NCBI GenBank assembly: GCA_037355855.1
Contig: CM074763.1
Coordinates: forward strand, 5,518,001 to 5,582,000
From: Pseudo-nitzschia pungens
Lineage: Eukaryota > Bacillariophyta > Bacillariophyceae > Bacillariales > Bacillariaceae
DNA length: 64,000 bases
Reading direction: 5' to 3'
Position numbers and translations under genes: made by a program. The notes below the pieces were generated by a model. It saw only the letters and a program-made list of their open reading frames with translations, was not told the DNA's origin and ran no database searches. Shown one piece after another: positions 45,434-56,679 of this stretch. Every line of letters starts with the position of its first letter. Within the stretch, counting starts at the first letter, position 1.

Positions 45434-46865
45434 TCCAGGAGTTGTGTTTGTTGGTTTGTTTGGTTTGTTGGTTTGTTTGCTGTTTGCTGTTTGCTGTGCA
45501 AGGATGGATGTCACTTGCTGCGTAGGATAGGTTCGCCTTGCAAGAGTATCTTTTTCATGTGAAGTTGCAAGAATGATTTCTTTTGATTGAGGGGAATGAC
45601 TTTGAGTTGCGGAATTCCATACGTACCGGTAAGATATCTGGTAATCTTACTGTATCGTACGTAATTCGTTTGTCCATCCACAGTCGTCACCTTACGGCAA
45701 GAGTTTAAAAAAGTGTCAACTTCGCCGGGTTTCTGGAGACAACTTCCGGGACTAAAATCATGTTTTAAAAAAAAAAAAACACCCGCCAGCTGTGCGGGTA
45801 ACCTTATTCTACGGTAAATTCCTACGCATATTCACTACGGTAACCGCGAAAGTGGGATTGATTGATTGATTTTTTCTTTTTTAAATCACGAGACATCTTG
45901 ATTTTGATGAGACGTTGGCGTCGGAACAGCGCCGAAACAATGTGCGGCACGGTCCAGAAATCCGAGCGCAACGGGCAAAACGACGGAACCAGTCCGAGCG
46001 GCTCCGATCCGAACGCCTCTCGGAATGCGGTTGGGGCGGGGCGGTGACGCGACGATGCCGCCGTCGCCGCCGCTGCTGCTGCCGCTTGCGTCGTCTGCCA
46101 GCCGGGTGCAAACCCCCCTCGCACCCAAATCGACCGGGGTCTTTGCGGCGGCGCGAGAACCCGGCGTCGACCCGGTCGGTTCGTTCGTTCGTTCGTTCGT
46201 TCGTTCTCGGCCCTCACCAAGCGGGGAACTCCTCCGGGATGTCGCGGGCGGGGGACACGAACAGCGAAAAAAACAACAACAACGACAACAACAACAACAA
46301 CATCGACAACAACATCGACAACAACAACGATGACAGCTCGCAGGACAACGCTCCCGAACGATTGTCGGAGATGGTACACGCTAGTCGAGGGGTATGCGAG
46401 TATCCTAAAATGATGACAAACTAATGATGCAAACCGAGATTTACTATTATGTATGGATGTATGTATGTATGGATTGATGGATTGATTGATTGATTGATTG
46501 GGAAAGCGAACACGCAAGCCGGAGCCCGCATCACCCTTGTTTTCCCTCCGTGATGAGCAGGAAAAAAAAAAACCGGGCTCCTTCGTTTTCGATCTCCGCG
46601 ACGATGAGTCGGCAACGTTGGTGTTGTTGTTGTTGTTGTTTTTTTTTTTTTTTCTGCCTCTACTACTAGTTTTGTAGCAATCCCTGCTGCTACCGCATAC
46701 ACCATCATTGATTGGATTGCCGAGGGACCGCACCGGTACTACTCGTGCACGAGGTACCGCATCGCAAATCCCGTGTTGCGCTCCGCATCCGGCATCTCCT
46801 CCTCCTTCTCCGGTCCCTTCCCTTCCGGGTACGAACTAGTAGTAGTACTACTACTAGTAGTACTA
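45434..46865. other. Intergenic, low complexity
   Basis: Contains an A-tract (45768-45779), a GTTC run (46178-46208), CAACAACAA tracts (46270-46330), (TTGA)n at 46482-46500 and a T-tract (46637-46651). Open frames on both strands here, up to 300 codons, are made of simple repeats and are not called. Confidence 0.5.
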
Positions 46866-47316
46866 CTAAAAGATGCAGGACGTGAGTTTCCACGATGCCG
46901 TGATCTCGTTCCCGGAGGAATCGATCCGGTACCAGCACTGCAGGTTTTCTCCGTTGACCGTCGTGTGGTGCTCTTCCCCCGCGTTGAACAGTTTGACGCC
47001 GTCGCAGTATCCCTTGGCAAAGGGTTTTTCGACCATCCAGTAATACCGGAACCCGACCTTGTTGCTCCCGCTGCTCCCGTTGGAGGAGGAAAAGCGCAAA
47101 CAGATCTTGTCCCTGGTGTCGTTGACTCGCTCGTAGACCGCGGCACCGTCGATCAACTCTCCCGGGATGGTTTTTTTTTCCCGGGCTTTTTGTTTTGCGT
47201 CGAGCGTACCAGGAAGCGCGCCGAAGAACTCAGAGTCGTCCCCAGTTGCCGCGACAGGCGGAAACCAACTTCCACTCGGAATCGGTTTGGTTGTCGATGT
47301 TGAGACGGACGATCAT
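46866..47316 (-). CDS. Small hypothetical protein, probably beta-rich; +1 frame change
   Basis: Starts MIVRLNIDNQTDSEWKL at 47316. The second part, from about 47230 to the stop at 46866, reads FFGALPGTLDAKQKAREKKT, PGELIDGAAVYERVNDTRDK, ICLRFSSSNG, VGFRYYWMVEKPFAKGYCDG and WYRIDSSGNEITASWKLTSC. It has alternating hydrophobic residues and many Tyr/Trp, as in small beta-sandwich proteins. The two parts are in frames offset by +1. The switch may lie at the TGA after WGRL or a little upstream at WKL/FPPVAATGDDSEFFG. No family recognised and no signal peptide. An intron cannot be excluded, but no good donor and acceptor pair is visible. Confidence 0.5.
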
Positions 47317-47576
47317 TGTTGTTGTTCTACTACTAGTACTACTGGTACTTTGTTTCGAAAAAGACGGTTTGATGGCTTTCGATTTCTTTGTTTTATGAGT
47401 GGTGCTACTAGTACTAGTGTGTCTTCTTGTCAAATATGTTCTTGCTTTTGTTGTTGTTGTTGTTGTTGTTGTTTGAACTTTGCTTCTTGTTCTTGCTCCT
47501 CAGAGTCGGCGTCGTGGTCGTGATCGTTGCTGCTGCTGTTTGTCGGAAGTATTGCTGTCAAGATGGTGGTGCTGCT

Positions 47577-47775
47577 GGCTGACAAGAACAAGAAGAACAA
47601 GAACAAGAACAAGAACAAGAACAAGAACAACAAGAACAAGAACAAGAACAAGAACAACAAGAACAAGAACAACAATAACACGATCATGAACAGGTCGTAC
47701 AAGATTGTGAAGAACAAGAACAAGAACAACAATAAAACGATCATGAACAGGTCGTACAAGATTGTGACAGAGAAC
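47577..47775. repeat. (AAGAAC)n microsatellite plus tandem 58-bp duplication
   Basis: About fifteen AAGAAC units are followed by two copies of a segment starting CGATCATGAACAGGTCGTAC (about 47681 and 47739). Each copy ends in more AAGAAC or related units. Confidence 0.85.
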
Positions 47776-48822
47776 AAGAAACAAGAAGAAGAAAGATCAA
47801 CAACAAGACTTGAAAATCATGATTCCGAATTGCAAGTTCATACTACCGGTAGTACTACTAGTAGTACTAGCTAGTTTTTCAATCAGTTTGCTCGCACCGT
47901 GAGTCACGACCTAAAAAGTAGAAGTTCTTCGTAGTACGTACCGTAGTACAATTACAGGTACCTTTACCGCTGGTACTACTACTACTCTAGTAGTATTACT
48001 AGTAATAGTACTACTACTAGTAGTAGTACTAGTATTGGTAGATGGTGTTGGATCCTTAATGCTCTCCTAGCACCTCCTTTAGCATACATCATATACTTCG
48101 ATACGATGCTAGATTCTGTGCAGTGTGCTGTTCTTTACACTCCTACTAGGAGCTAGGGTATGTAGCTCCAACAGCAGTAGTACACCACCAGATCCCTACT
48201 ATTGGAGCTCAGTAGTAGCCTCTCCAGCATCCATACTAGCACCACCAGTGCTAAATGCTAGTACTAGTAGCTCTCGTGAATATCTCATTCATGCATTTCT
48301 TTTGGCTTTTCCATCTGCATGCTACAGTTGAGTTTGTTTGTTTGGTGGGTGCTGTGTTGCTGCTGCTGGTACAAGAAGTCAAGCAATGATGGAGGATCCT
48401 TTCTCCTGCTACTGGTTCTTACTACTACTAGTAGTATTATTAGTAGTATATACTATAGTAGTAGTTCTTGTACTGTTACTAGTACTACTACGGTAGCTGC
48501 CCGGGTGCTTGTTGATCTAGTACTATTACAAGTAAAGTTACTACAACTTCTTCTTGTTTTGTTTTGTTTTGTTTTGTTTTGTTTTGTTTTACAACGTCAA
48601 TAGGCAGGCAATGTTGCAATTCTGGTAGGACTAGTACAATAATTCAATTACCGGTATCTATCCTTCCGATGATCTTATCAAAAAATCATAAAAACAAGAC
48701 TTTATTTTATTCTTATGCTCTTAGTCACCAGTAAGGTTTTACCGTACTACGTAGTACAACACCACGTGGTTGGTCGACGGATTACTCTTGTTTTTTTATT
48801 TTTACTCTTGTTTCTTTATTTT

Positions 48823-48917
48823 TACTACAAAATTCCTAAGAGCTGTCCTCAAGTCCACGTAGAAATTAGTACATAGGCGCGTAGAACCAACGGACAGCTG
48901 TTAGGAATTTTGTAGTA
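48823..48917. mobile_element. 95-bp TA-flanked inverted-repeat element, MITE-like (copy 1)
   Basis: The terminal inverted repeats, 48823-48848 and 48892-48917, match at 25 of 26 positions. They begin TACTACAAAATTC and end GAATTTTGTAGTA, so the element may be CTAC...GTAG inserted at a TA dinucleotide, as in Tc1/mariner-derived MITEs. It has no coding capacity. A second copy of the same length is at 57963-58057, with matching interior words. Confidence 0.75.
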
Positions 48918-49438
48918 AGAAACGAAATTTTCTCTTGAGAACAAATCTTCTGCGTACCTATGTACTTTCTGTACCGGAAGAATTTAGAATCGAAGGATAG
49001 GTAAGATCTTATTTAAGGTTTGCATTCTTTTCATTCTTTTTTCGAGCCGTTGAATATCGAGCCTTTTTTTGTCCATTGCAAACGTTTTTCTTTGGTCAGA
49101 CGTGGGATTCATCCTACGGCTGACCCGAGTCCCATGGAGGTGCTCCCCCCGATACGGCCCATCCGTTGAAAACATGAGTAAATTTCTGGTGCGCCTTACA
49201 ACCCAACGGATCACACTTGCTTCGTTGTCGCAACGGTGCTTTCCGTACCATGCATCCCGTATCCGTCACAGCCGGGGATCGAAATCCTTCCGGCTCGTCA
49301 CGCTTCCTGGGAGTAGACGAGAGAAAGGGAGACCGAGCCGTTATTGTCACAAATATTTATTCCGGTCGACACTGACAACACATCTTGTACGGAAAGACAA
49401 AACACAATCCAGTAGCGATCAATCAATCGACAAACAAA

Positions 49439-50627
49439 ATGGTCAGCCTCCGAAATTCATACCCTGCCTTCCTCATGTCCTTGGCCCTTGCATCGGGTGT
49501 CCAAGCCGACCTAGTCTGCCCCCCCACAGAAAACTTGGGCGTTTCGTCTTGTTCTAATACCAGCGGAAACGGAAACACTTTAACAACTTGTACGTGGATC
49601 GAAAGAAAAGCTCCGTTGCTTCGAATGCTCCGAGCATGGCAGACATGCGATCGAAACGAAATCATGGTTGCAATCCATTCCCCCGGCACACGGGCTCCTG
49701 AACTAAGAATCTAACCGACAATTTTGTTTTTCACAACTTTTCTCGTATATCATTCTGTGGTTATCAGATGGAATTCTTTGTGACAGCACTTGGGATGGAA
49801 GTAGCGTTACCGCGTTGACTAACACTGTTACAAAGACCGGTGCAACCTTCGACACCCTTTGTAAACTGCTCGAAGCCGGTCCGTTCATCACACCAACCGG
49901 AACCGTAGACCTCATTGACTACATCAACACCACTGGCAACCTCCACACATTTTTCGCACCCACCGACGTTGCCTTCTCCAAGAACCAAGCCATCGTGGAC
50001 TACCTAGACGCCCTGGCCTTGCAGACGGATTCCGCAAGCATTGCTCTCTACCACGCCATGGTCTTGTCCATCTTGCAGCTCCACATCCTTCCGGGAACCT
50101 ACCTCTTGGACGACCTGGTCTGCGACTGTGTCTACGACACCATCGACCTCACCATGGCCATGCCACAAAAGTCCAAGACCAAGTGCCGCGGACCCATCAC
50201 CGCCCCCAAGCAAATCGGACCCGGAAACACCGCCGCGGCGGAACAACCCACCATCGGATACCCGGTAAACGTGTTCACCGGAACCGAATTCGCGCTGGCG
50301 GTCACCGGTTCCAACTTCAACCGACCCGAGACTGTTTCTAGCAGCCTCTTTTCTTCCAACGTTGTTGCCTGCAACGGAGTCATCCACACCGTGGACAACC
50401 TCCTGATTGCCGGCGACTCCGACTTCGCCTCCATCGTCGGCGACTCCACCACCTCCAAGAGCGGAAAGGCCACCAAGGATACCAAGGCCGGGAAGTCCAT
50501 GAAGGGAGGTCGACGACGAGCTGAGTCCCAACAAACACCGGAAGAACGTGAGGAAAACCGAGAACGTCGCCGCGCTCGCCTCGAGGCTCTCCTGGAACCT
50601 ACCGGAGACGTTCAACAACTGAACTAA
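49439..50627 (+). CDS. Secreted fasciclin (FAS1) domain protein, two exons
   Basis: Exon 1 is 49439-49589 and exon 2 is 49768-50627. The 178-bp intron (GTACGT donor, TTATCAG acceptor) joins phase 1, giving 336 residues. The signal peptide is FLMSLALASGVQA after MVSLRNSYP. A short Cys-containing region follows (DLVCPPTENLGVSSCSN). The FAS1 domain shows FDTLCKLLEAGPF, the H1 box LHTFFAPTDVAFSKN, YHAMVLSILQLHILPGTYLL, and the H2 box VVACNGVIHTVDNLLI. The tail is Lys-rich then Arg/Glu-rich (EEREENRERRRARLEALLEP). FAS1 proteins act in extracellular adhesion. Here the charged tail and signal suggest a secreted or matrix role. The next in-frame Met is internal, so this start is firm. Confidence 0.92.
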
Positions 50628-53059
50628 ACAACAGCGAAACAAACAAAACAAACACAACAACAACAGCAACAGCAACAATTCGAGGCAATAGCGTTGTGAA
50701 AACCGTCCATCGAATAGCAGACGTGCACCACACCATCGGCCGTGACCCCGCCGACTCAACAAGAAAGAGGACCAATGTTTTGCAAACTCGCGTTCTTCTT
50801 CACACCAGTATGGATCCAATTATGAATATAACATGTGTAAAGTAGAAGAAAATTTATGTGGTAAACGAAAGTCGCGGCGTGCACAATGCAGCTTGCCATT
50901 TCTACACGCATCATTTTTCTAGCAGTACTAGTCGCCGCCGCTTGCCATTGTGGGAGGGAGGACACGGAAATTCTTTGGTGAGTCGTTCGAACGTGGTTTT
51001 GGGCTATCGTTAGTTGGAAACGTGTGCCATGACAAGAGACTCTCCTGGCATCGGCAATCTAGAACAACGGTAGTGTTCTCCATACTACTCCTCCTCTCAG
51101 TACTAGTAGTACTAGTAGCTGTCATAGATGGGCAAACCAAGTCCCGTAATGTGTTTGCTGGAAAGACGTCTTTTTTCTTTTTGCCGAAAGACGTCTTTTT
51201 TCTTTTTGCGTCAACCAACAACGTCTGTTCATAGTTGTTGCTTTCGCCATTAATAACTACTAGAGAGGCACAATGGTGCTGATTATGCCGTTACTACTAC
51301 TAGTAGTAGTACTAGTACTAGTAGTACTGCTACTAGTAGTAGTAGTACTACTAGTACTATCCTCCAAGCGGCCTGGAGATCGTGAAAGACTTTTTGTTGT
51401 TTGTATTGCCAACTTTTGGATCTTCTGCCAATTATACTTCGTAAGAAGAAGAGAGTAACAATACAGAAAAAATGGTGCAGCCGAAAGCACCAATTGTCAC
51501 GGTTCTGTACTGGTACACGTAGTAAGGATTACCTGGTGGTGCTGGATCAATGAAAAATAATACTAATAATACGTACGTAGTAGTATTTCAGTAACGTTAA
51601 CCACCGAAGAAGGTGGATCTAAATTACTCAGTCTGTAACCAGACTTTAACGTCGCCTCTCAATCAAAGAGTCAGGATCCCAAGTTACTAGTATAGTACTA
51701 CTAGTAGTACTACTAGTAGTAGCTAGAAGGACAAGAGGAAAACAAACCTTGGACAACAAGCAGGGAAATAAGCAAACAACAAGTCCCAGAGAAGAAGGAC
51801 ATGGAAAGGAGTGAAGGGGAAAGAAGGATAGTAGCGGGACAAAGTCCTCCAGTATCCCAAAGAGACTGTCGTATGCTGGCACCGGACAGGAATCAGAATA
51901 CATCATAACACACCTTCTTCCGTACGTACGAAGCACATGTTTTTCGAAAAGGGTGCTAATAGTAGTAGTAGTAGAGACAAAGGCTTGCGGTCTTCCTCGA
52001 ATACCGTAGCGCACGCCTTTATTCTGACTCCAACTCCGAACCCGTTCCGTCGGCTCGTCGAAAAAACATTCAACATCCCAGCAACATCTTCTATCGTTCG
52101 GTACGGTAACCTTACCGTACGGTGAGGTAATATGGTTAAGGCCTTACTTACTTACTGGTACGAGTATTAACTACAGTAAATAAAATCTTATAAACCACGA
52201 ATTCTTTGAAATTATTTTTTGTCATCGGTCTTTGTCCAAGTCGGTCATTCGGGGGCTATGGACATTAGGACGTTACTCCTACCATAATGACTACGAGGCA
52301 CATTATTTTAATTGTTGTGGGGATGACAGGACCAAGAATCCGGGACAACGAGGGAACCTCTCGGTGGAACGAACGCCTTGGAGTGTCGTGCAATGAATTC
52401 GCCAAGAATCAAACACATTCGTATTACTGCTTCGTATTTTTTCGTAATACAGAACGGTAAAACCAGAATTTTCGGTAATTACGCACCGATACGCTACGAT
52501 TTCAAGACTTTCAGGAATTTTTCTTTGTCCCTGGCCGCGGATAGGTCGTAAAATTGGTCACAATTTTTTTTTTTTTTTTTTGAGTGAATCAATCGGTTTT
52601 GATTTGGGTGATCAATCAACGAGAGAAACACTTGCATATTACGTACAAAATTCGTACAAGTAAGGATCGCAAAGGTACAAAAAGGTAAGGTACGAGTACT
52701 CGTACTCTTGCTGGGCTTCCATATCGGTTTTGTGGTTTCGGTTCTACTTCGTAGTAAAATCTTATCCAACATCCAACTCTCACTCTCAACAAAACAAATC
52801 AATACAAAGCCACAACACCTATACCTATACCTATACCTACACCTAAACTCACAACAGCAAAAGCTTTGAACTCCATCTAGAAAAATCAATCAATCTATCG
52901 AAGCCACCGCAGACCTGCCTTCTACACAAACAGATTCCTTCCCTCCCCACCAAACTTCAAGATAGAAAGAAAGAACTCGAATCCAAACGAATCAATCAAT
53001 CAAAATCAATCAAAACCAATCGATCAATCGATCAATCAATCAAAATCATTCAACCAAAC
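50628..53059. other. Intergenic, no convincing gene
   Basis: Holds CAACAACAGC repeats just after the FAS1 stop, dense ACTAGTAGT palindromes (51290-51362, 51688-51722), a duplicated AAAGACGTCTTTTTTCTTTT segment (51161-51208), the palindrome at 52101-52120, a T-tract (52566-52582), and a TCAATCAATC leader before the next ATG. Confidence 0.55.
52101..52120. repeat. Perfect 9-bp inverted repeat around CC (TAACCTTA word)
   Basis: GTACGGTAA-CC-TTACCGTAC. The best single example of a word found throughout the spacers of this window. Confidence 0.9.
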
Positions 53060-54022
53060 ATGCCTCCACTGTACCACTCGCAAACCTCGGTGACCATCGT
53101 CGAGCCCCGAACGACCAGCGACTCCCACGCTCGTCAGAGCATCTTTCGTCCCCGCCGGGAAGAGCCAGCTGTCACCACCAGCACCGGATGCCGCTTGGAA
53201 TTGGCATCGACGTCCATCACCGCATCTACTACGTCCATGTCCATGTCAATGTCTAAATCTACTTCTGAATCTACGTCTGAATCGACAAACAAATCGACAT
53301 CCGCGTCCAAGTTTGCGCAAGCGGCATCAGCAACATCCCTCTCTCACTTTATGGCAGCGTCGTCCGAGTCTACGCAACGCCAACGATCGAGAACCGTGGT
53401 CTCCGACGCCTCGGACCTCTCGAGAATGTTTGGGGGAGAGAGAGCGAGCACGAGCGAAATCGATTCCGATTTTGATTCTGAGTTTGATCCTGATTGTGAT
53501 GCCGATTGTGATGCCGATGCTGATCATGGCTACGACCACGACTATGATTGCAATTCCGAGTATGGGTGCGATTGCGATTGCGATTTCGATTCCTGCGATT
53601 CCACAACGGGGGCAAAGGCTTTGAACAGCCCGTCCGCGCTGTTGGATGCAAGCCACGGATTTGTTCTCGGAAGCTGTCCGAATTCGCCATTGTCGAGACT
53701 GGCAGCGACGTTTGCGTCTGCGTCTGCGTCTAAATCCACGACCGCCACCGCGACCACGAGACCGATGCTCCCCCCCACAACGTCCATGAAGTCCTTCCGC
53801 AAGCGCACCCGCGCGGTGTACGGGGTGGGAGGCGCCGCGGTCGGGACACTGCTTTGTCCGGTGGTCGGAACCGTGGTGGGGGCCATCGGCGTGGGCTGCT
53901 CGGTCAACTACGTTCTCAAACGAAGGGAGCGCAGGGTCTTTGCCAAGTGGGAAAAGCGGTCCGTCCAGGAGCAGGCCCTGGCGTCCGTGGCGGCCGTGTC
54001 GGAACACGCCGTGTATGTCTGA
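53060..54022 (+). CDS. Hypothetical protein with C-terminal glycine-zipper membrane module (gene 1 of pair)
   Basis: Single exon, 320 residues. Residues 1-235 are Ser/Thr-rich, with Asp/Cys microsatellite-like tracts (CDADCDADADH). The C terminus, about residues 240-305, is ordered: a basic MKSFRKRTRAV, then a glycine-zipper hydrophobic pair, YGVGGAAVGTLLCPVVGTVV and GAIGVGCSVNYVL, then KRRERRVFAKWEKRSVQ. The same basic / Gly-zipper / ERR-x(3-4)-WEKR layout ends the gene at 55672-56919. Gly-zipper hairpins usually insert in or associate with membranes. Function unknown, with no signal peptide. The leader is (TCAA)n-rich. Confidence 0.78.
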   Translation: MPPLYHSQTSVTIVEPRTTSDSHARQSIFRPRREEPAVTTSTGCRLELASTSITASTTSMSMSMSKSTSESTSESTNKSTSASKFAQAASATSLSHFMAASSESTQRQRSRTVVSDASDLSRMFGGERASTSEIDSDFDSEFDPDCDADCDADADHGYDHDYDCNSEYGCDCDCDFDSCDSTTGAKALNSPSALLDASHGFVLGSCPNSPLSRLAATFASASASKSTTATATTRPMLPPTTSMKSFRKRTRAVYGVGGAAVGTLLCPVVGTVVGAIGVGCSVNYVLKRRERRVFAKWEKRSVQEQALASVAAVSEHAVYV

Positions 54023-55671
54023 GGCGAGACGAGACGAGACGACGCGACACGATGCGCACCGCACACAAGTTCCATCCACAGCCGATACGATGCCACGAAC
54101 CGTGCCGTTTTGAACTGAATTCTAGGTAGTGTACAGAAACATGTCCAATATATTATGATAACGATTCAATCTGCTGTAATAATCAAAGTAGTGTAAGACG
54201 GGAAATCAGAAATTGGTTACTGCACATTACTAAGGAATTCAACACCGTATCGGCCGTTTTGGTTTGCTCTACTAGATCCGTAGCGCTCTATTTCGTTTCG
54301 CTTCGCTTCGCTTCGCTTCGCTTCGCTTCGCTTCGCTTCGCTTCGCTTCGTTTTGTTCTATTCTATTCTATTCTGTTTTGTTTTGTTTTGTTTTGTTTTG
54401 TTTTGTTCTTCCATCGCTCTGTCTCTCTGTCTCTCTCTCGATTCCGGTCACACAAGCCACAACTCTCCCTCACAACACGTCCACGTAGTGAGCATGTATG
54501 TGCATACGGTACATACATTGATTGGATTCGTGCCTTGCGCTCGCAATGTTTCTACTAGGAAGTCCCGTACCGGTACGGGATCCGTTCCACTTTCCACTCC
54601 GCCCACCATTGGGAACCCGAGAGCGAACCGGAAGCATCAGGGACGCAGTGCAGAACCAGAAACCACAACACACTACAACACGACACAACGCGTATCCGGT
54701 CCGGTCCTGTCCGGTACCGCCCTGTCCGGTACCGCCCTGTCCGGTACCGCCCCGTCCGGTACCGTCCCTTGCAAGGTTCCGGAGTGCGGATCGCACTCCA
54801 AGGAAGCACGCGATGCGCAATGCTTGGTTCATTGCGTGTTGTGGTCCCGATGCAACGACGAGCGACCGAGCGACTCGAGACCTCGGATCGTTTGCTGCTT
54901 TCGTTTCGACTGACTCCTGTCCTACCACTACTAGTAGTAGTGGTACTAGCACTATTAGTACAAGCTACTAGTACTAGTACTACTTTTGCTACAAGAACTA
55001 CTGCAAGACTTTTTAGAGCACCACGAGTGGCATTTCGAGCGGCAGTATATTGGTAGTAGTAGTAGTGCTAGTATGGTGGTTGGGTTCTATCATAATGAAT
55101 CATCGCGACTTGCGAGGAACAAAGACTTGGAACCGTATTCCGGCGTACGGTCTGCGAGGATCTGAATCCATCAACAAGAGCGCTACTAGTACTACTACTA
55201 ATGGTGGTTTCAACTGCTGCTGTCCAAGACTTTCCACAGCGAGTATCTTCCGAGTTATTGCAATACTACGTACGTGTATTATCATGTATATCACAATATT
55301 ATTATAGTAGTATTACAACATTTGTGTACTACGTGTAGTCAGTTATCAAATAATATAATATTACATTATTGTTAATATCTATCATCTTTTTTAATAATAC
55401 ATGACAACACATGATTGAGTTATGAGTTATGAACACCCGCAAAGAAGTCGTTTCCATTCGCTTTGCGCAAATCAACAATAATAGTATACGGTATTGATAT
55501 AATACTACTACTAGTAGTACTAGTAGTAGACACAATGGTGTGAATAGTCGTGGCTGCGAAGGATTGCACGCACTCCCCACCAGCACCCGTTCCACCGGAG
55601 CGCGTCCGTTTTCGTCCGGGTTCGTTCGACTCGCAGCAGCGGCCGTCGCCGTACCGCCGATGGTCCAGCAA
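54023..55671. other. Intergenic between two convergent, related genes
   Basis: Contains TTCGC and GTTTT arrays (54295-54415), a run of GGTACCGCCCTGTCC units (54705-54765), and ACTAGTAGT tracts (54928-54985, 55505-55530). Frames open through these are repeat artefacts. Confidence 0.55.
54295..54415. repeat. (CTTCG)n, (TTCTA)n and (GTTTT)n pentamer arrays in series
   Basis: About eleven CTTCG units pass into TTCTA units and then about six GTTTT units. Confidence 0.95.
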
Positions 55672-56644
55672 TCAGCAGTACGCCACGGTGTTCCGCTGGA
55701 CGCCCGCTGCCCCCGTCTTCACGTAGGCATCCACGTTGCGCTTCTCCCAGTCCCGCTGCGCCCTGCGCTCCCCGGCCCGGGCCGTGACCTTTCCGGCGTA
55801 TCCCCCCACCGCGGCCCCGGCGGCGGCCCCCAGGGGCCAGGCCGGTCCCGTCAGGAGGCCGCCCACAATGGCGCCCGTCGTGGCCGAAACGGCCGTCTTG
55901 GCCCTGCGCTCCTTCTTCATCTGGAACCTGCGGGGGTGGATCTCGGAAGGGACGAGGGCCGCGGAGGAAGAAGCAACGGGTCGGGCAATCGCGGGTTCGC
56001 CCGGGCCGTGGTGGTTGCCTTCCGTGCCGGCAGAATGGCTATTGGTGGAACCTCTGCGATACAAATCCAGGGCGGCCTGCTGCTCCGCAATGTAGCTGTC
56101 GCTGCTCGCGCTGCTGAGGGTGCTCTTGCCCGTGTGGTCGTCGTTGTTGGTGTTGTTGTTGGTGTTTCTATTGCCTTCGTTCCGGCTGCTCCTGCTTTTG
56201 ATAGAGCTCAGAATCCGGTGCTGCTCCGCAATAATCTCTTGCGGCAAGCCTCTCACAAATTCATCGTCCCGGTCCTGGAGTGCCTGGAGGTGGTTCCTGG
56301 TGTTGAACGAATACGGTCCGCTGCCTCCGTTGCCCCCGTGTTGGTTCGGGTTCGATCCGCTGCTACCGGTAGTCACGTAGGGATCCACGCGGGGCACATA
56401 GCTCGAACCAGCTTGCGAAACATAGGGAGTCGTGTTGGGGCTGCGGCGAATAGTGTTGTGGTTGTGGTTGTTGCTGCTGTTGATTCCGGAGAGTCCCAAG
56501 TAGTTTTGGTACTTCAAACTCTTGGGGACCGCCCGGACCATCGCCGTCGAGTGCGGTCGTTCCGAGGAAGAAAAGAGGGGATCCAGGGCTGCCTCGGTGG
56601 GAGTCATGTGGGGATAGGTCGGAGTATCGTATTCCATTGGAGCG

Positions 56645-56679
<35 letters not shown>

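Larger units (their letters stand above)
47317..49438. other. Intergenic with repeats and a foldback element
   Basis: Holds ACTAGTACT tracts (47325-47345, 47402-47420, 47840-47875, 47975-48035, 48420-48490), (AAGAAC)n at 47581-47680 with an adjacent 58-bp duplication, (GTTTT)n at 48553-48590, and the 95-bp inverted-repeat element at 48823-48917. No gene seen. The last 150 bases are the promoter and leader of the FAS1 gene. Confidence 0.55.

Noticed and set aside
44393..45562. 389-codon plus-strand frame opposite the hydrolase
   Set aside because: Antisense shadow; its Val/Arg/Gly-rich runs mirror Asp/Asn microsatellites.
45822..46733. 303-codon minus-strand frame
   Set aside because: Built from poly-Lys, poly-Asn and poly-Val simple repeats; an opposing frame is equally open.
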